Source: Eutreptiella sp. 'Long Island Sound 2002' (lineage: Eukaryota; Euglenozoa; Euglenophyceae; Eutreptiales; Eutreptiaceae). From it: a stretch of DNA of 64,000 bases. Numbering within the stretch: position 1 is the stretch's first letter; each line of letters opens with the position of its first letter. Location: positions 117,390,431 to 117,454,430 of the forward strand of contig OZ038383.1 in NCBI GenBank assembly GCA_964036045.1. Direction: 5' to 3'. Positions 1-10,945 of this stretch are shown in pieces. Both the position numbers and the translations under genes were made by a program. The notes under the pieces were generated by a model. That model was not told where the DNA came from, ran no database searches, and saw nothing but the letters and a program-made list of their open reading frames with translations.

Positions 1-1760
1 CAATTACAATGATTATGGTCAAAGAGCTGCACGGCTGAAGGGTTTCAGGGGTCACTAATGGGGTCCCCGTCCATGGCTGCCCATCGAAACTCCGCAGCAT
101 AGTCGCCAACGGTTGCCCAAACCCAAAGGCTATGGGGTTGGCCAGCTACAGCGTGTGGAAACTTTCTGTACGCCTAAAATCAGCTGGGAGAGACAAATAA
201 CAGCAAAAACCACGGCACATTTACAATGATGATGGTCAAAGAGCTGCATGGATTAAGGGGTTGTGGGGTCACTCACGGGGCTATGGGCCATGGCCGCCGG
301 TCCAAAATCCGGAGCATAGTCGCCACCAGTTGCCCAAACCGAAGGCTATGTCGTTGGCCTACTACAGCATGCGGAAACTTGTTGTAACTTGAAAATTAGC
401 CGGGTGCAGTAAATAACGGAAAAGTCAACCAAACAACTAGGATCATTATGGCCAAAGAGCTGCACGGCTTCAGGGGTCGTGGCATCACTCACGGGGCCAT
501 GGTTGCCGGTGGGACACCCGGAGCAAAATAGCCAACGGTTGCCCAACCCAAAGGCTACGAGGTTGGTGTGCTACAGCATCTAGAAACTTCACAGAGCCGG
601 AAAATTAGCTGAGAGCGGCAAATAACGGCAAAATCAATTGCAAAATTAGAATGATTGTGGTCAAAGAACTGCGTGGCTTAAGGGGTCCTGGGGTCACTAA
701 TGGGGTCCTTGGCCATGGCTGCTGGTCGAAACTCCGGAGCATAGTTACCAATGGGTGCCCGAACCGAAGGCTATGAGGTTGGCGTGCTATAGCATCTGGA
801 AACTTGTTGTAAATTCAAAAGTAGCTGAGAGCAGCAAATAACGGCAAAATCAACCTCACAAACACGCCGCTTATGGTCACCAAGCTACATGGTTTCAGGG
901 GTGTTGGGATCACTCACGGTTTCTGGGGCCATGGCTGCCGGTCGAAACTCCAAAGCATAGTCGCCAACGGTTGCCCAAACCAAAGGCTATGACGTTGGCC
1001 TCCACAGCATCTGGAAACTTTTTGTAAGTTGAAAATTAGCTGGCAGCAGTAAATAACGGCAAAATCAACCGCACAATCAAAATAATTATGGTCAAAGAGG
1101 TGCATGGCTTAAGGCGCCCTGGGGTCACTCACGGGTTCCGGCGTTAGGGCTGCCGGTCGAAACTCCGCAGCATAGTCGTGAACGGTTGCCAAAACCAAAG
1201 GCTATGAGATTGGCTTGCTACAGCATGTGGAAATTTCCTCAAAATTGAAAATCAGCCTAGAGCGGCAAATAATGGCAAAATCAACTGCACAATTAGAATT
1301 ATTATGGTCAAAGAGCTGCATAGCTTAAGGGGACCTGGGGTCACTAATGGGGTCCTGGGCCATCGCTGCCGGTCAAAACTAAAGAGCATAGTCTCCAACG
1401 TTTGCCCAAACCGAAGGCTATGATGCTGGTCTGCTACAACATGTGGAAACTTTCTGTACATTAAAAAGTAGCTGAAAGGGGCAAATAACCGCAAAATCAA
1501 CCGCACAATTACGATGATGACGGTCAAAGCACTGCATAGCTTAAGGGGTTGTGGGGTCACTAATGGGGTCTTGGGCCATGAATGCCGGTTGAAACTCCGG
1601 AGTTGAGTCGCCAAAGGTTGCCCAAACCGAAGGCTATGAGTTTGCCCTGCTACACTATCTGGAAATTTGTTGTACATTGAAAATTAGTTGAGAGCAGTAA
1701 ATAACAGAAAAATGAACCGCACAACTAGAATGATTATGGTAAAAGAGGTGCATGGCTTAA
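1..1760. repeat. 216-bp tandem satellite, about eight copies
   Basis: The anchor ATGGTCAAAG (with small variants) recurs at 15, 232, 449, 657, 873, 1088, 1304, 1520 and 1736, giving spacings of 217, 217, 208, 216, 215, 216, 216 and 216. Each unit also carries a conserved GTTGCCCAAACC...AAGGCTATG block. Short open frames on both strands are periodic repeats of the same unit, so no gene is called. The array runs off the left edge of the window. Confidence 0.95.
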
Positions 1761-2030
1761 GGGGTCGTGTCCTAATAGGGGCTAGACCCCTCTTGGAATT
1801 GGCGCGTGCCCACGCACCAATTCCTAATGGCGGCTACAGCCCTCTGGGAATCGCGCCTGCCCACGCGCCAATTCTCAACAGGGGCTGGAGCCATCTAGGA
1901 ATCAGCGCGTGCCCAGGCGCCCATTCCTAACAGGGGCTGGACCCTTCTAGCAATCAGCAGGTGCCCACGCGCCATTTCTAATAGGGGCTGGATCCCTGTG
2001 GGAATTGCCGCGTACCCAGGTATGAGGTAG
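1761..2030. repeat. 52-bp minisatellite, left block
   Basis: Units beginning AGGGGCT start at about 1777, 1828, 1880, 1932 and 1983 (period 51-52). Each holds an inverted repeat built on GGCGCGTG and CACGCGCC separated by CC. The same minisatellite reappears at 25300-25750, on the other side of the 1.15-kb array. Confidence 0.9.
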
Positions 2031-2690
2031 GGTCACCGAGCTGGTGGAAACAGTCTTGCCTCGGTCCTGGAAACAGTCCTCGGAATCGCATTTTGAGCCA
2101 TGTAGCCAAAGATATGGCCTATTCTTGGTTTGTGGCTGTCGGTATTTGGAGATTTTGGGGGCCTTTTTGGGCCGTTTCCGGCACATATGATGGAGTTAGA
2201 GCGCCGGAAAGAGCTGGTTGACACGGTGAAGTCAAGCAGCACATGCAGTGTACCCACCGTTGCCCTTCATTTGGTAGTTTTGAATGTGTTCTAGGGCTTT
2301 TTTGGCCCAAAAATGGCTGTTTTTGGCCCTGAACTGCATTTTTTGAAACTGAGGTCTGCCACGTGCGAATCCCGTTCCCGGCAGCCACCGTTGAGTTTTT
2401 TGCTCAAACTTTGTGTGATTGTACTTCACACCCATAGTTATCATCTACCGAAATTTCACCCAAATGTGAAGCACCACAACGGATGTCTGATTTTTTCCGA
2501 TTTCACGCGTGCTCCTGCTTGTTGCTTGCTGCTTGCTTGCTTGCTTGCTGCTGCTGCTGCTGCTGCTAAACGTGGTAGGTCATTTCACTCGAATCCGAAG
2601 CACCAAGCGCCACCACGCGCGTGCTGCTGCTTGCTGCTGTTGCTGCTGCTAAACCTGGTAGATCCACCCTAGACACTAAAAAGGGTTATA
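2031..2690 (-). repeat. Inverted partial copy of the 1.15-kb repeat unit
   Basis: This stretch is the reverse complement of part of the units that follow. It has the reversed GCCGTTTCCGGCACATA anchor near 2171, the reversed CCAAAAATGGC block and reversed CTTG/CTG simple repeats near 2518-2650. The switch to forward orientation falls near 2690. It is non-coding. Confidence 0.8.
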
Positions 2691-4918
2691 AAGCACCTAC
2701 TCCACTCGCAAACCCCCACTTTTTGTGGGTTCCACCCCTCAGAATGGCCCAAACGGACGCCTAGACCCCAATACCTACGCCCACTAGGCTGCAGCAAGCT
2801 ACAAGCTCAAGCCCAAACAGGTGGGTGCCCAAATGGGTCAACAAGGTCCATTAGGGATAAACAGATGACTTTTCTCAAAAATGATCCTAGACCGTGTGCG
2901 ACGCTAAAACAAGTGTTTTTGGACCGTTTTGAGGTGGTGGTGGCCCATTTTGGTCCTGCGAAAATCCCAAAATGCCTTGAAAATGGGTTGTTTTGGGACA
3001 AAAAAATGGGTCAAAAATGGGTCAACAACGCATTTTTCCAAACCTCATCCTGGACCATTTGGGGTGCACAAACGGGTGAATTGAGCCCTTTTTGAGACCA
3101 TTTTGGGGCATTTTGGCCCCTCAGAAGCCCAAAAAGCCTTGAAAGTGGGCCTTGTGGTGATGGGGTTGACTTGCAAGCTGATTTCAATTTGTCAAGAGCC
3201 ATCAATGTGTGAATCATTCTTGATGTCCCTCACCTGTCAAAGCTAATATTCCCTCCCCAACCAGCTTGGTACCAATATTCAGTCTTGATTAGGGTCACCG
3301 AGCCGGTGGAACCAGTCTTGGTTTTATACCCCTTTTTAGTGTCTAGGGTGGACCTACTAGGTTTAGCATCAGTAGCAGCAGCAAGCAAGCAAGCAAGCAG
3401 CAAACAACAAGCAGCAGCACGCGCGAAATGGGAAAAAAATCAGACCTCCGTCGTGGTGCTTCACATTTGGGTGCAATTTCGGAGGATGATACCTATGGGT
3501 GTGAAGTACAATCACACAAAGTTTGAGCAAAAAACTCAACGGTGGCTGCCGGGAAGGGGTTCGCAAGTGGCGGAGCTCAGTTTCAAAAACTGCAGTTCAG
3601 GGCCAAAAAAAGCCATTTTTTGGGCCAAAAAAGCCCTAGAACACATTCAAAACCGCCAAATGAAGGGAAACGGTGGGTACACTGCATGTGCTGCTTGACT
3701 CCCCCGTGTCAACGAGCTGTGTGCGGCCCTCTAACTCCATGATATGTGCCGGAAACGGCCCAAAAAGGCCACCAAAAGCTCCAAATGCCGACAGCCAAAA
3801 ACCAAGAATAGGCCATATCTTTGGCTACATGGCTCAAAATGCGATTCCGAGGGCACCTACTCCACCCGCAACCCCCCACTTTTTGTGGTTTCCAACCCTC
3901 AGAATGGCCCAAACATACGCCTAGACCCCAATACCTAGGCCCACTAGGCTGCAGCAAGCTGCAAGCTCAAGCCCAAACAGGTGGGTGCCCAAATGGGTCA
4001 ACAGGATCCATTCGGGGTAAAAAGATGACTTTTCTCAAAAATGATCCTCGACCATGTGTGACGCTAAGAAAAGTGTTTTTGGACCTTTTTGAGGTGGTGG
4101 TGGCCGATTTTGGTCCTCGGAAAATCCCCAAATGCCTTGAAAATGCGCTGTTTTGGGACAAAAAAAATGGGTCAAAAATGGGTCAAAAACGCGTTTGTCC
4201 AAACTTCATCCTAGACCATTTGGGGTGCACAAACGGGTGAATTGAGCCCATTTTGAGACCATTTTGGGGCATTTTGGCCCCTCAGAAGTCCAAAAAGCCT
4301 TGAAAGTGGGCCTTGTGGTGATGGGGTTGACTTGCAAGCTGCTTTCAATTTGTCAAGAGCCATCAATGTGTGAATCATTCTTGATGTCCCTCACCTGTCA
4401 TAGCTAATGTTCCCTCCCCCACCAGCTCGGTCCCAATATTCAGTCTTGATTAGGGTCACCGAGCTCGTGGAAACAGTCTTGGTTTTATGCCCCTTTTTAG
4501 TGTCTAGGGTGCACCTACCAGGTTTAGCGGCAGCAGCAGCAAGCAAGCAAGCAAGCAAGAAAGCAAGCAAGCAGCAAGCAACAAGCAGCAGCACGCGCGA
4601 AATGGGAAAAAAATCAGAACTCTGTCGTGGTGCTTCACATTTGGCTAAATTTTTGGTGGATGATAAGTATGGGTGTGAAGTACAATCACACAAAGTTTGA
4701 GCAAAAAACTCAACGGTGGCGGCCGGGAACGGGATTCGCAAGTTGCGGAGCTCAGTTTCAGAAGCTGCAGTTCAGGGCCAAAAACAGCCATTTTTGGGCC
4801 AAAAAAGCCCTAGAACACATTCAAAACCGCCAAATGAAGGGAAACGGTGGGTACACTCCATGTGCTGCTTGACTTCCCCATGTCAACGAGCTCTTTGCGG
4901 CCCTCTAACTCCATAATA
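2691..4918 (+). repeat. 1.15-kb repeat array, forward units left of the transposon
   Basis: Forward copies of the 1.15-kb unit; the CCGGAAACGG anchor is at 3749. Each unit contains a (CAAG)n/(CAG)n tract, a block with AAAATCCCAAAATGCCTTG, and the segment ending CTCTAACTCCATGATATG. The second unit is interrupted at 4918 by the 6.5-kb transposon and resumes at 11452. Open frames across the array simply repeat with the unit and change frame between copies, so none is called as a gene. Confidence 0.93.
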
Positions 4919-4943
4919 CTTAGGCGTCACAAGTTGCCCACCC
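4919..4943 (+). repeat. Left terminal inverted repeat (25 bp)
   Basis: Begins CTTAGGCGTCACAAGTTGCC and ends CACCC. It is an exact reverse complement of 11427-11451. One more base pair (A4918/T11452) could extend it to 26 bp. Confidence 0.95.
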
Positions 4944-5340
4944 CCCACCTGGCGCTATGGCCCACGGAAGTCCATGTTGTAATGAGGGGGAAAGTATGTG
5001 AAAAGGGGTGTTATTTTTTGGGTACCCAAACCCCCCTGGTGGCAACATGCAAAAACAAGGTGTGTATTTCAAATATATGCCATTATTTGCATTTCTGGAA
5101 ACACACAGATTTTCAAAATTAAGACATTCAATCACCAAAATATAGTGTTGTTTTACATTTAGACCACTGCATTCCAGTGTGGGGGGGGGGGGGGCTGCCT
5201 ATTTTTCTCTCCCCTTTGTTCGAGGTTGATCACAGAACCCCCCTATACACCACAGATGAGGGAACCCCAAACATACCTTTCATTGAAGCACACAGAAAAC
5301 TATCCCAAAGCATGTACTTGTATTTCCTATTTTAACCAAC
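4944..5340. other. Left subterminal non-coding region of the transposon
   Basis: No gene is evident. It contains a G-run of about 12 near 5180 and AT-rich stretches. It separates the left TIR from the first palindrome and is probably 3' flanking sequence of the second gene. Confidence 0.6.
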
Positions 5341-5664
5341 CTGGCCGAAATTTCGGCCCGCTCTTCGAAAAATGTCCAAACACATGGTCCTATTTGACAG
5401 ACAGGCCTAAGCTGGCCGAAATTTCGGCCAGGTCCATCGAAACTCCGAATGTGATCACTGAAATGGGTACCTAAGACAGTAGACATGAGCAAGGAACACA
5501 GGAGCAGTGACATTTGAACAGGGTGTGCAACATAATATACTCAATTACAAGCAAATACTTGCCACCTGACGAATCAAAGCAGACTTTTGCAGTGCCTATG
5601 GGGAAACACAATAATAAAAGGCTGAAGAGGCTGAGGACTGCATGCTGGCCGAAATTTCGGCCAG
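5341..5664. repeat. Palindrome cluster, 3' side of the second gene (three copies)
   Basis: Copies of CTGGCCGAAATTTCGGCCAG lie at 5341-5358 (18/20, last two bases differ), 5412-5431 (perfect) and 5645-5664 (perfect). The first two start 71 bp apart. The copy at 5412 is followed by GGTCCATCGA, an extension shared with the intronic copies. Confidence 0.95.
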
Positions 5665-5703
5665 ACTTCATGCTGACAGGCAATATAAGCAGCAGGACTG
5701 GCA

Positions 5704-8291
5704 TTAGCGCTTGCGCAGACCAGATGCACGGGGCTTCTTAGCACCTGTGTTAGCAGGCTGCTTGGCAGGGGCTGCAGCACCAGACTTGGCAGTGGCAGAG
5801 TTCTGTGACTGTGTGTTTCCACCCTGGGATGGTGAAAAATGATTCACAAAAGTATTCATACCTTTGCCAGTAGGGGCAACAGTGCCTGAGGAGGAAGCTG
5901 GGGTGGCCTGAGCGCACTGGGTGCCACTGGGTGAGGGGGCAGGGGCAGTTTTGGGTTTCTTCTTTGGAGTCTGTGTCTCTGGTTGCGACTCTGCCTCCCC
6001 ATCTTGCTCCTCAGGATCCTCATCTACATACCTAACCCCAGAACAATCCACAGGAAAACCTGCCCCCAAGTCGTGGTACACATCCTCCCATGACTTGGGG
6101 GGGCACGTGTCGGCGTTGGTGATACCTGCTCTGATGAGCTGAACAAAGTCATCGGGCACAACAGTCTCCTCACCCAAAAGGGCACACACAACATTACAGT
6201 CCTTGGAAAACCTGGTAGACATCATGCTTGCAAAATACACAGACAGAGTCCCCAGCAAAAACCAGTTGCCTGCCCGTTCTGGGACCGGAACCAGGCTCAA
6301 AAGAAATGAGAATATTTCAACAGGCATCACAGACGACATGGGTCCTTCAGTAAAAGCCACGTAACGGGGAAGCCTGTTATCAAAGGCAGTGGCAGAACAA
6401 ATGGAAACCAGATGGGACGTAGAAGTGTACAGCGGGGTCTTGCTTGACAAATTGTAAAGTGCAACATCACACTGATACATATCCTCAGCCACAGTGGCCT
6501 TCAAAGCAGCAACAGTGGCTTTCACATCAGCAGACTCACCCGCAATGAACACAGGCACACCGGACAAAAGCAGCTGCGCAACCAGGTTATGCAAACCAGC
6601 TGTATAGAGGCGGGGCACCTCAATGACACAAGCAGCAAAGGGCAGTGAACTAATGATACTGGGAACAGCGACTCCACAACGCATTGCCATCAGTTCCACA
6701 CGGCCTGACTCTGCAATGAGTTTGCCTGTGCTTGACTCAACGAGGGACTCCCTAGCACACTGGATACTGACCAGACCAGTATCAGATTTTTCACAAACAG
6801 GCTTAGCAACAAGATTCTGCAACAATCCCCGCAACCCCTCATATTTGGGTTCCTTCCAAAGAGGGGCCTTAATTACTGCTGACCACGGGGGCCAGAGGTT
6901 TTCTTCAGTCCAGGTCCAACTGCCATAGGTTACCTTCAGGTGTGATGCAATAGCGCACTGCCTTTTGGCCATCTCAATAGTACCAAGTGTAGCTGCAGAC
7001 AGGTGGTAGCACAGGGTGGGCTCCTATTGTGCATTAATTGAACGACACACAAGCTGGCCGAAATTTCGGCCAGGTCGGTCGATTTATTCGAATACAAACC
7101 CCTGTTTGACCAAAACATACCTGTGGTGTTGTTCACAAGCCCATTGGTAGCCGCATCGGGATGAAGAATGTGCCAGGACCACATCTGGGCCTTTTTAACA
7201 TCTTTTATAATTTTTTTGAGACCAGGTAGGGTACTTTTTGTCCCATCCATGTAACCTACGATCTCGCGAAGTCGGTCAGGCGTGATGCCTTCCACTTCCT
7301 TGAACGTACCCAGTGCGGGATGTAGTCCACGCTTTTCCATGGCTGCCATGGCGTCTACTGAAGGAAGACCCACAAATTTCACCAAACGCCCAACGCCACC
7401 CCACCGTTTGGCAACAGCACTCTGCACAGGAGAACATGTGGAACACAGAAGCTGGCCCAAATTTCGGCCAGGTCGATCGACAAAACCGAATTAATAAATG
7501 AAACACACCACAGTGCCTTCCTCGGCAGTAACACCACACTCTTCAAGCATAACAGTAATGTGATGGTACAGGGTGTACTCATTGGCATCCTCATCCTCAA
7601 GCCTATCCAGGAGTAGGGACATTCGCTCCGATGTGGTGGATGCTGAGCCAGCAGTGGTCTGGATTTGATGTAAGCCTGCAAGCCGGCGCCTAGTCCGCAG
7701 GGGGCAGTCCTGTTTGACTTCATAACCACCAAATACCAGGGTCCAATCCGGAGTCTCCATATTTTTCATCTCAAATTCGGTCTTGTGTTTTTGGGCAGCA
7801 GTGTAAACATGCTGACCCCCCAACAGAACCCAGCGAGTGGCTGTGCAACAGGAATATTCGTAACAGCAGGGTCGAAAATTCAGACGCGAAAACGGTACTA
7901 TCGAGAAGAATACCACAACACACATACGAGTGACTTTATAAAAAAGGAGATCCTGGATGTAATCCACAGGCGGGGCTGCCTTCAGATCGTCGTAGCGGCG
8001 TTGCACGCGATCATCCGAAATCCTACGGACCTGCCCAAATTTTCGGTCGTGGTCGATAATAATCTGATCCCACCGAACCTTTATTTTCGTCGTTGACGTA
8101 ACCCAGTCGGATAACTTGATGGAGGATGATGAATTTTTCTTTGGTGCGGCCTTAGGCTTCTTTTGAAGTCCCTGTGTGCTCGCCTGGTCCTCTTGAGACT
8201 GGGATTGCACTTGAGATTGCCCATTGTCTGCTGCAGGCTCACCATCTGGCGCAACAGCCATGTCCTGCGATACCCCTCCAGGCTCAGTCAT
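5704..8291 (-). CDS. Transposon gene 2: ParB/sulfiredoxin-like N-terminus, basic C-terminus, four exons
   Basis: The model is the complement of 5704-6992, 7121-7421, 7509-7840 and 7928-8291, giving 761 residues. Introns at 7927-7841 (87 nt), 7508-7422 (87 nt) and 7120-6993 (128 nt) have GTATGTG, GTGTGTT and GTATGTT donors and CACAG, TGCAG and TGCAG acceptors, and phase is kept through all four exons. Residues 1-60 are polar and Q/K-rich. Residues about 62-180 resemble a ParB/Srx fold: IKVRWDQIIID, an arginine-rich turn, APPV, then LLGGQHVYTAA at 127-137, where ParB and DGQHR families have GxxR/DGQHR, and later CPLRTRRRLAGLHQ. The middle (233-650) is unrecognised. Residues about 675-679 (KKKPK) and the end KKPRASGLRKR look like nuclear-localisation or DNA-contact tails. 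The ATG at 8291 is chosen because a polar tail follows; in-frame ATGs at 8357 and 8321 are possible. The fold assignment is tentative because the GGQH motif lacks the usual following arginine. Confidence 0.8.
7054..7073. repeat. Palindrome copy inside intron 3 of gene 2
   Basis: Perfect 20-bp palindrome within the 128-nt intron 7120-6993, followed by GGTCGGTCGA. In RNA it could fold as an 8-bp stem with an AAUU loop. Confidence 0.95.
7452..7471. repeat. Palindrome copy inside intron 2 of gene 2
   Basis: 19/20 match (CTGGCCCAAATTTCGGCCAG) inside the 87-nt intron 7508-7422, followed by GGTCGATCGA. Confidence 0.93.
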
Positions 8292-8410
8292 AAAATAAAG
8301 GGCTACATGGCAACATTTCATGAAGGGGAGAGTTCCCAGATAGCAAATAACAAGCACAGATTAACCAAAAAAGGACCAAAACGGACTGCCTGACACGAAA
8401 TTCGGATAAC

Positions 8411-8569
8411 CTGGCCGAAATTTCGGCCAGCACTGCTCTGCATGTCAAACCACTGTGTACAAATACCATTCTGAGAGGCTGGCCGAAATTTCGGCCAGAA
8501 CCTTAAGTCATTTGTGTTCTGGGGGTAGCCATATGACAAAACAACAAGTCTGGCCGAAATTTCGGCCAG
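8411..8569. repeat. Palindrome cluster upstream of gene 2 (three copies)
   Basis: Perfect copies at 8411-8430, 8479-8498 and 8550-8569, with start spacings of 68 and 71 bp and unrelated 48- and 51-nt spacers. They occupy the 370-bp interval between the end of gene 1 (8662) and the gene 2 ATG (8291), the nearest lying 120 bp upstream of that ATG. A promoter or operator role is plausible. Confidence 0.96.
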
Positions 8570-8661
8570 AAAAACATGAAACAGCAACTAGACACACCAA
8601 AATCACTGGCAATGCGTGGCAGAACCCATACCACAGTGACAAACACAGCTGCAAACATAAA

Positions 8662-10874
8662 TCAGTCCCAATCCTGGGTATCCACACCGATGTGTTCCGC
8701 CTCATCTAGGGCTTCAAAGGAGGCAACGCTATCTGCATCACGATCAATATCCTGGTCACTATCACAAGAGTCGACAGCAATGGAATCATCAAGGGCGGGG
8801 GGGGGGGTACTGGGCGGGGGGGGGCCGGGGGGGGTACTGGGGGGCCTCTGGCTCGGGGCTTCGGGGGTGGCTTTGGGGGCAAGGCAATTCCACCAGGAGC
8901 AGCAGCAGCAGCAGCAGGCGGTGCACGGTTGGCAGCGCGAATAGAAGCATGTGCAGTACGCAACACCCCTTGCTCGGCAGCAGTGCGGGCAGGTGCATTT
9001 GTCTGCAAAAAATCCTCAACACCCTCAGGAACCCTGGTACGCGCAACCAGATTTTGCATTGCATGCAACAGGACCACTTTTAAACGGTCTGTGGTGATTC
9101 GTGTCCTAGACATGGTACCGGGGAACGTCAAATCCTCAACTGCATCCAGTCTTCTCACCTCAACTTTATAGTCCGGAACGGGAACACAAATGGGCAGGCT
9201 CTGTGTATGGGCTGTCAAGATGAATTGTTTAAGATTGGCAGAGAACATTGCCACGGATCTCTCAGTCAGCACACCACGCAAAACTTTCTCTCCCGGTTGG
9301 ACAGGGGGAAGTGTCAGAAATGAATCAGACGACTGTTGGACACTAGTACAGGCAGTGTTGCGGCGACAGTGGGCTGAGAACCGACTCAGAAGTGCCTCAC
9401 TCAGCTCTTCAGAGTGGATACACCCTAGGGAGGCGGAATGCCACTGACTCCAAAACAAAAGAGCAACAGCGGTGGTTTTCACATACTCCGTGGTTAACTG
9501 TTCCTCGGGCTTTAGCATGTTCAGCATGAGCAGTAGGGACATCTCAAGTGCCTGCTTAGCTACAATACCGGAACCTGCCCCCCGTCCCTCCCAGTTGCAC
9601 TCACGAACCAAAGTCCCAATGCCGAAAGCAGCTGGACAATATGTGTACAGCAAAGCCTTAAGGGCTAATAACATACGCAAACCCTTGCGCTGAATGGGTG
9701 TCAAGTCCCGCTGGCTACTGAGCAGGGAAGTGACGCGCTCATCTAGTCTGCCTCTATTGGACGATGTGGCTAGCATGAGTCCAAGCAACGTCTTCTCCAT
9801 ATGGATGACCTTGACCTTGCGAGGGAGGATAGACCCAACCTGAAGGCTGTTCCCCTGCTCCAAAAACTTAATGAACGGCAGGAACGCCCTGTAGATCAAT
9901 TCAACGCAATACTTATAGCTATGCCATACTCCGTACACCAAAGGAAAACCCAACAGTAATTGTGGTACATTCCAGGGAACATAAGCAGCACCATAACACA
10001 GCTTAAGTAGGGCAAAGTGTATTTTCATGTCCACAAGCAGCGGAACACAGTGTCTGGTGCGGTGTTCCACACATGACAAATCAACCACGAGTTGCAAAAG
10101 CTCTTTGTGTGTGCCGGAGCGGAGCTCAGACAGGAAAAAGGGTCTCCAGTTGAGGGAACGAACATTTTTTCTGGCAATATCCAAAGGAGCACGAACCCAA
10201 ACTCTCTGAATACCTTGGTTGGCAACATCAATACGATCAAACAATGCTCTATGTGAGCGAAAGATGTCATCAGCAACCTTTGGTATCCTGGCCTCAATTT
10301 TGGCCAGCTCCGGCAGACCCCGGTATGCAGGTAGGGCAGTAGTGTGCAAAACAGCAACAGCTGTACAATTTAGGGTTAAGTCGGGTGAATGGGGATCAGC
10401 TCCCGACCTGTAACGCCTCAGGTTATCAAACCATATACAAACTTGCCTACGGTGCATGGTGTTCCACAAGTTGTGTGCTGCTAGTCCAGCACGATGGTGA
10501 ATGGACTCCTGCTTAGTGTTACACTGACCAAGGACTCCTACCTTACGGCGTTGGCGGCAGGACATAATACCCCAGTTGTAACCAGACCCACAGTTAGAGT
10601 ATGGGAGGGCCATACGGCGCAGCAGGCAGTATAGGGCATGGAACTGTGACAAAAATGTCATGTACCATCGTGGGGGCTTCTTCTCAGTGGCGGCGGCCTT
10701 CAACTGTGTCAGGGAGTGCCGGCTCCTGCGATTCTTCCGCAACAAGAGGCAGAATTGCAAAAGCTTTTGCAGAGTCCCACCACATAATGCATTTCGCAAC
10801 AGCCCTTTGGCTGTAGTAGCAAAAGCACCAGTAACTGCAGCATGTACAACATTGACAGTAATAGCAGAAGACAT
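8662..10874 (-). CDS. Transposon gene 1: candidate DDE transposase with proline linker and acidic tail
   Basis: A single uninterrupted frame from the ATG at 10874 gives about 665 well-composed residues. Candidate RNase H-like catalytic residues are D150 (VCIWFDN), D282 (LLVDMKIHF) and E360 (VIHMEKTLLGLM). A further conserved-looking block, PLVYGVWHSYKY, lies at 311-321. The family is not recognised; the triad is a reading of motif order and spacing and has not been aligned. A proline-rich linker follows (about 651-695). The frame that continues past it ends at 8706 with poor composition. One frame over, the sequence reads a convincing acidic tail (ALDDSIAVDSCDSDQ through DTQDWD) to a TGA at 8664-8662. 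The switch falls in G-runs at 8797-8807, 8816-8824 and 8827-8834. One base missing from a run, or a -1 slip, would restore one protein. An acidic tail could bind a partner such as the basic gene 2 protein, which is inference. Five palindromes lie upstream, the nearest 72 bp from the ATG. Confidence 0.78.
8797..8834. other. G-run tract where the gene 1 frame changes
   Basis: Runs of 11, 9 and 8 G (C on the coding strand) interrupt the proline-rich linker. The frames on either side differ by -1. A homopolymer-length sequencing error is the simplest cause; slippage or a true mutation is possible. Confidence 0.7.
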
Positions 10875-10945
10875 TAATGCTGAGACAAGAAAACAGCTAT
10901 GTAGGAGTGTATGGTGTAATACTCATGAACAACGACAATTGCAAG

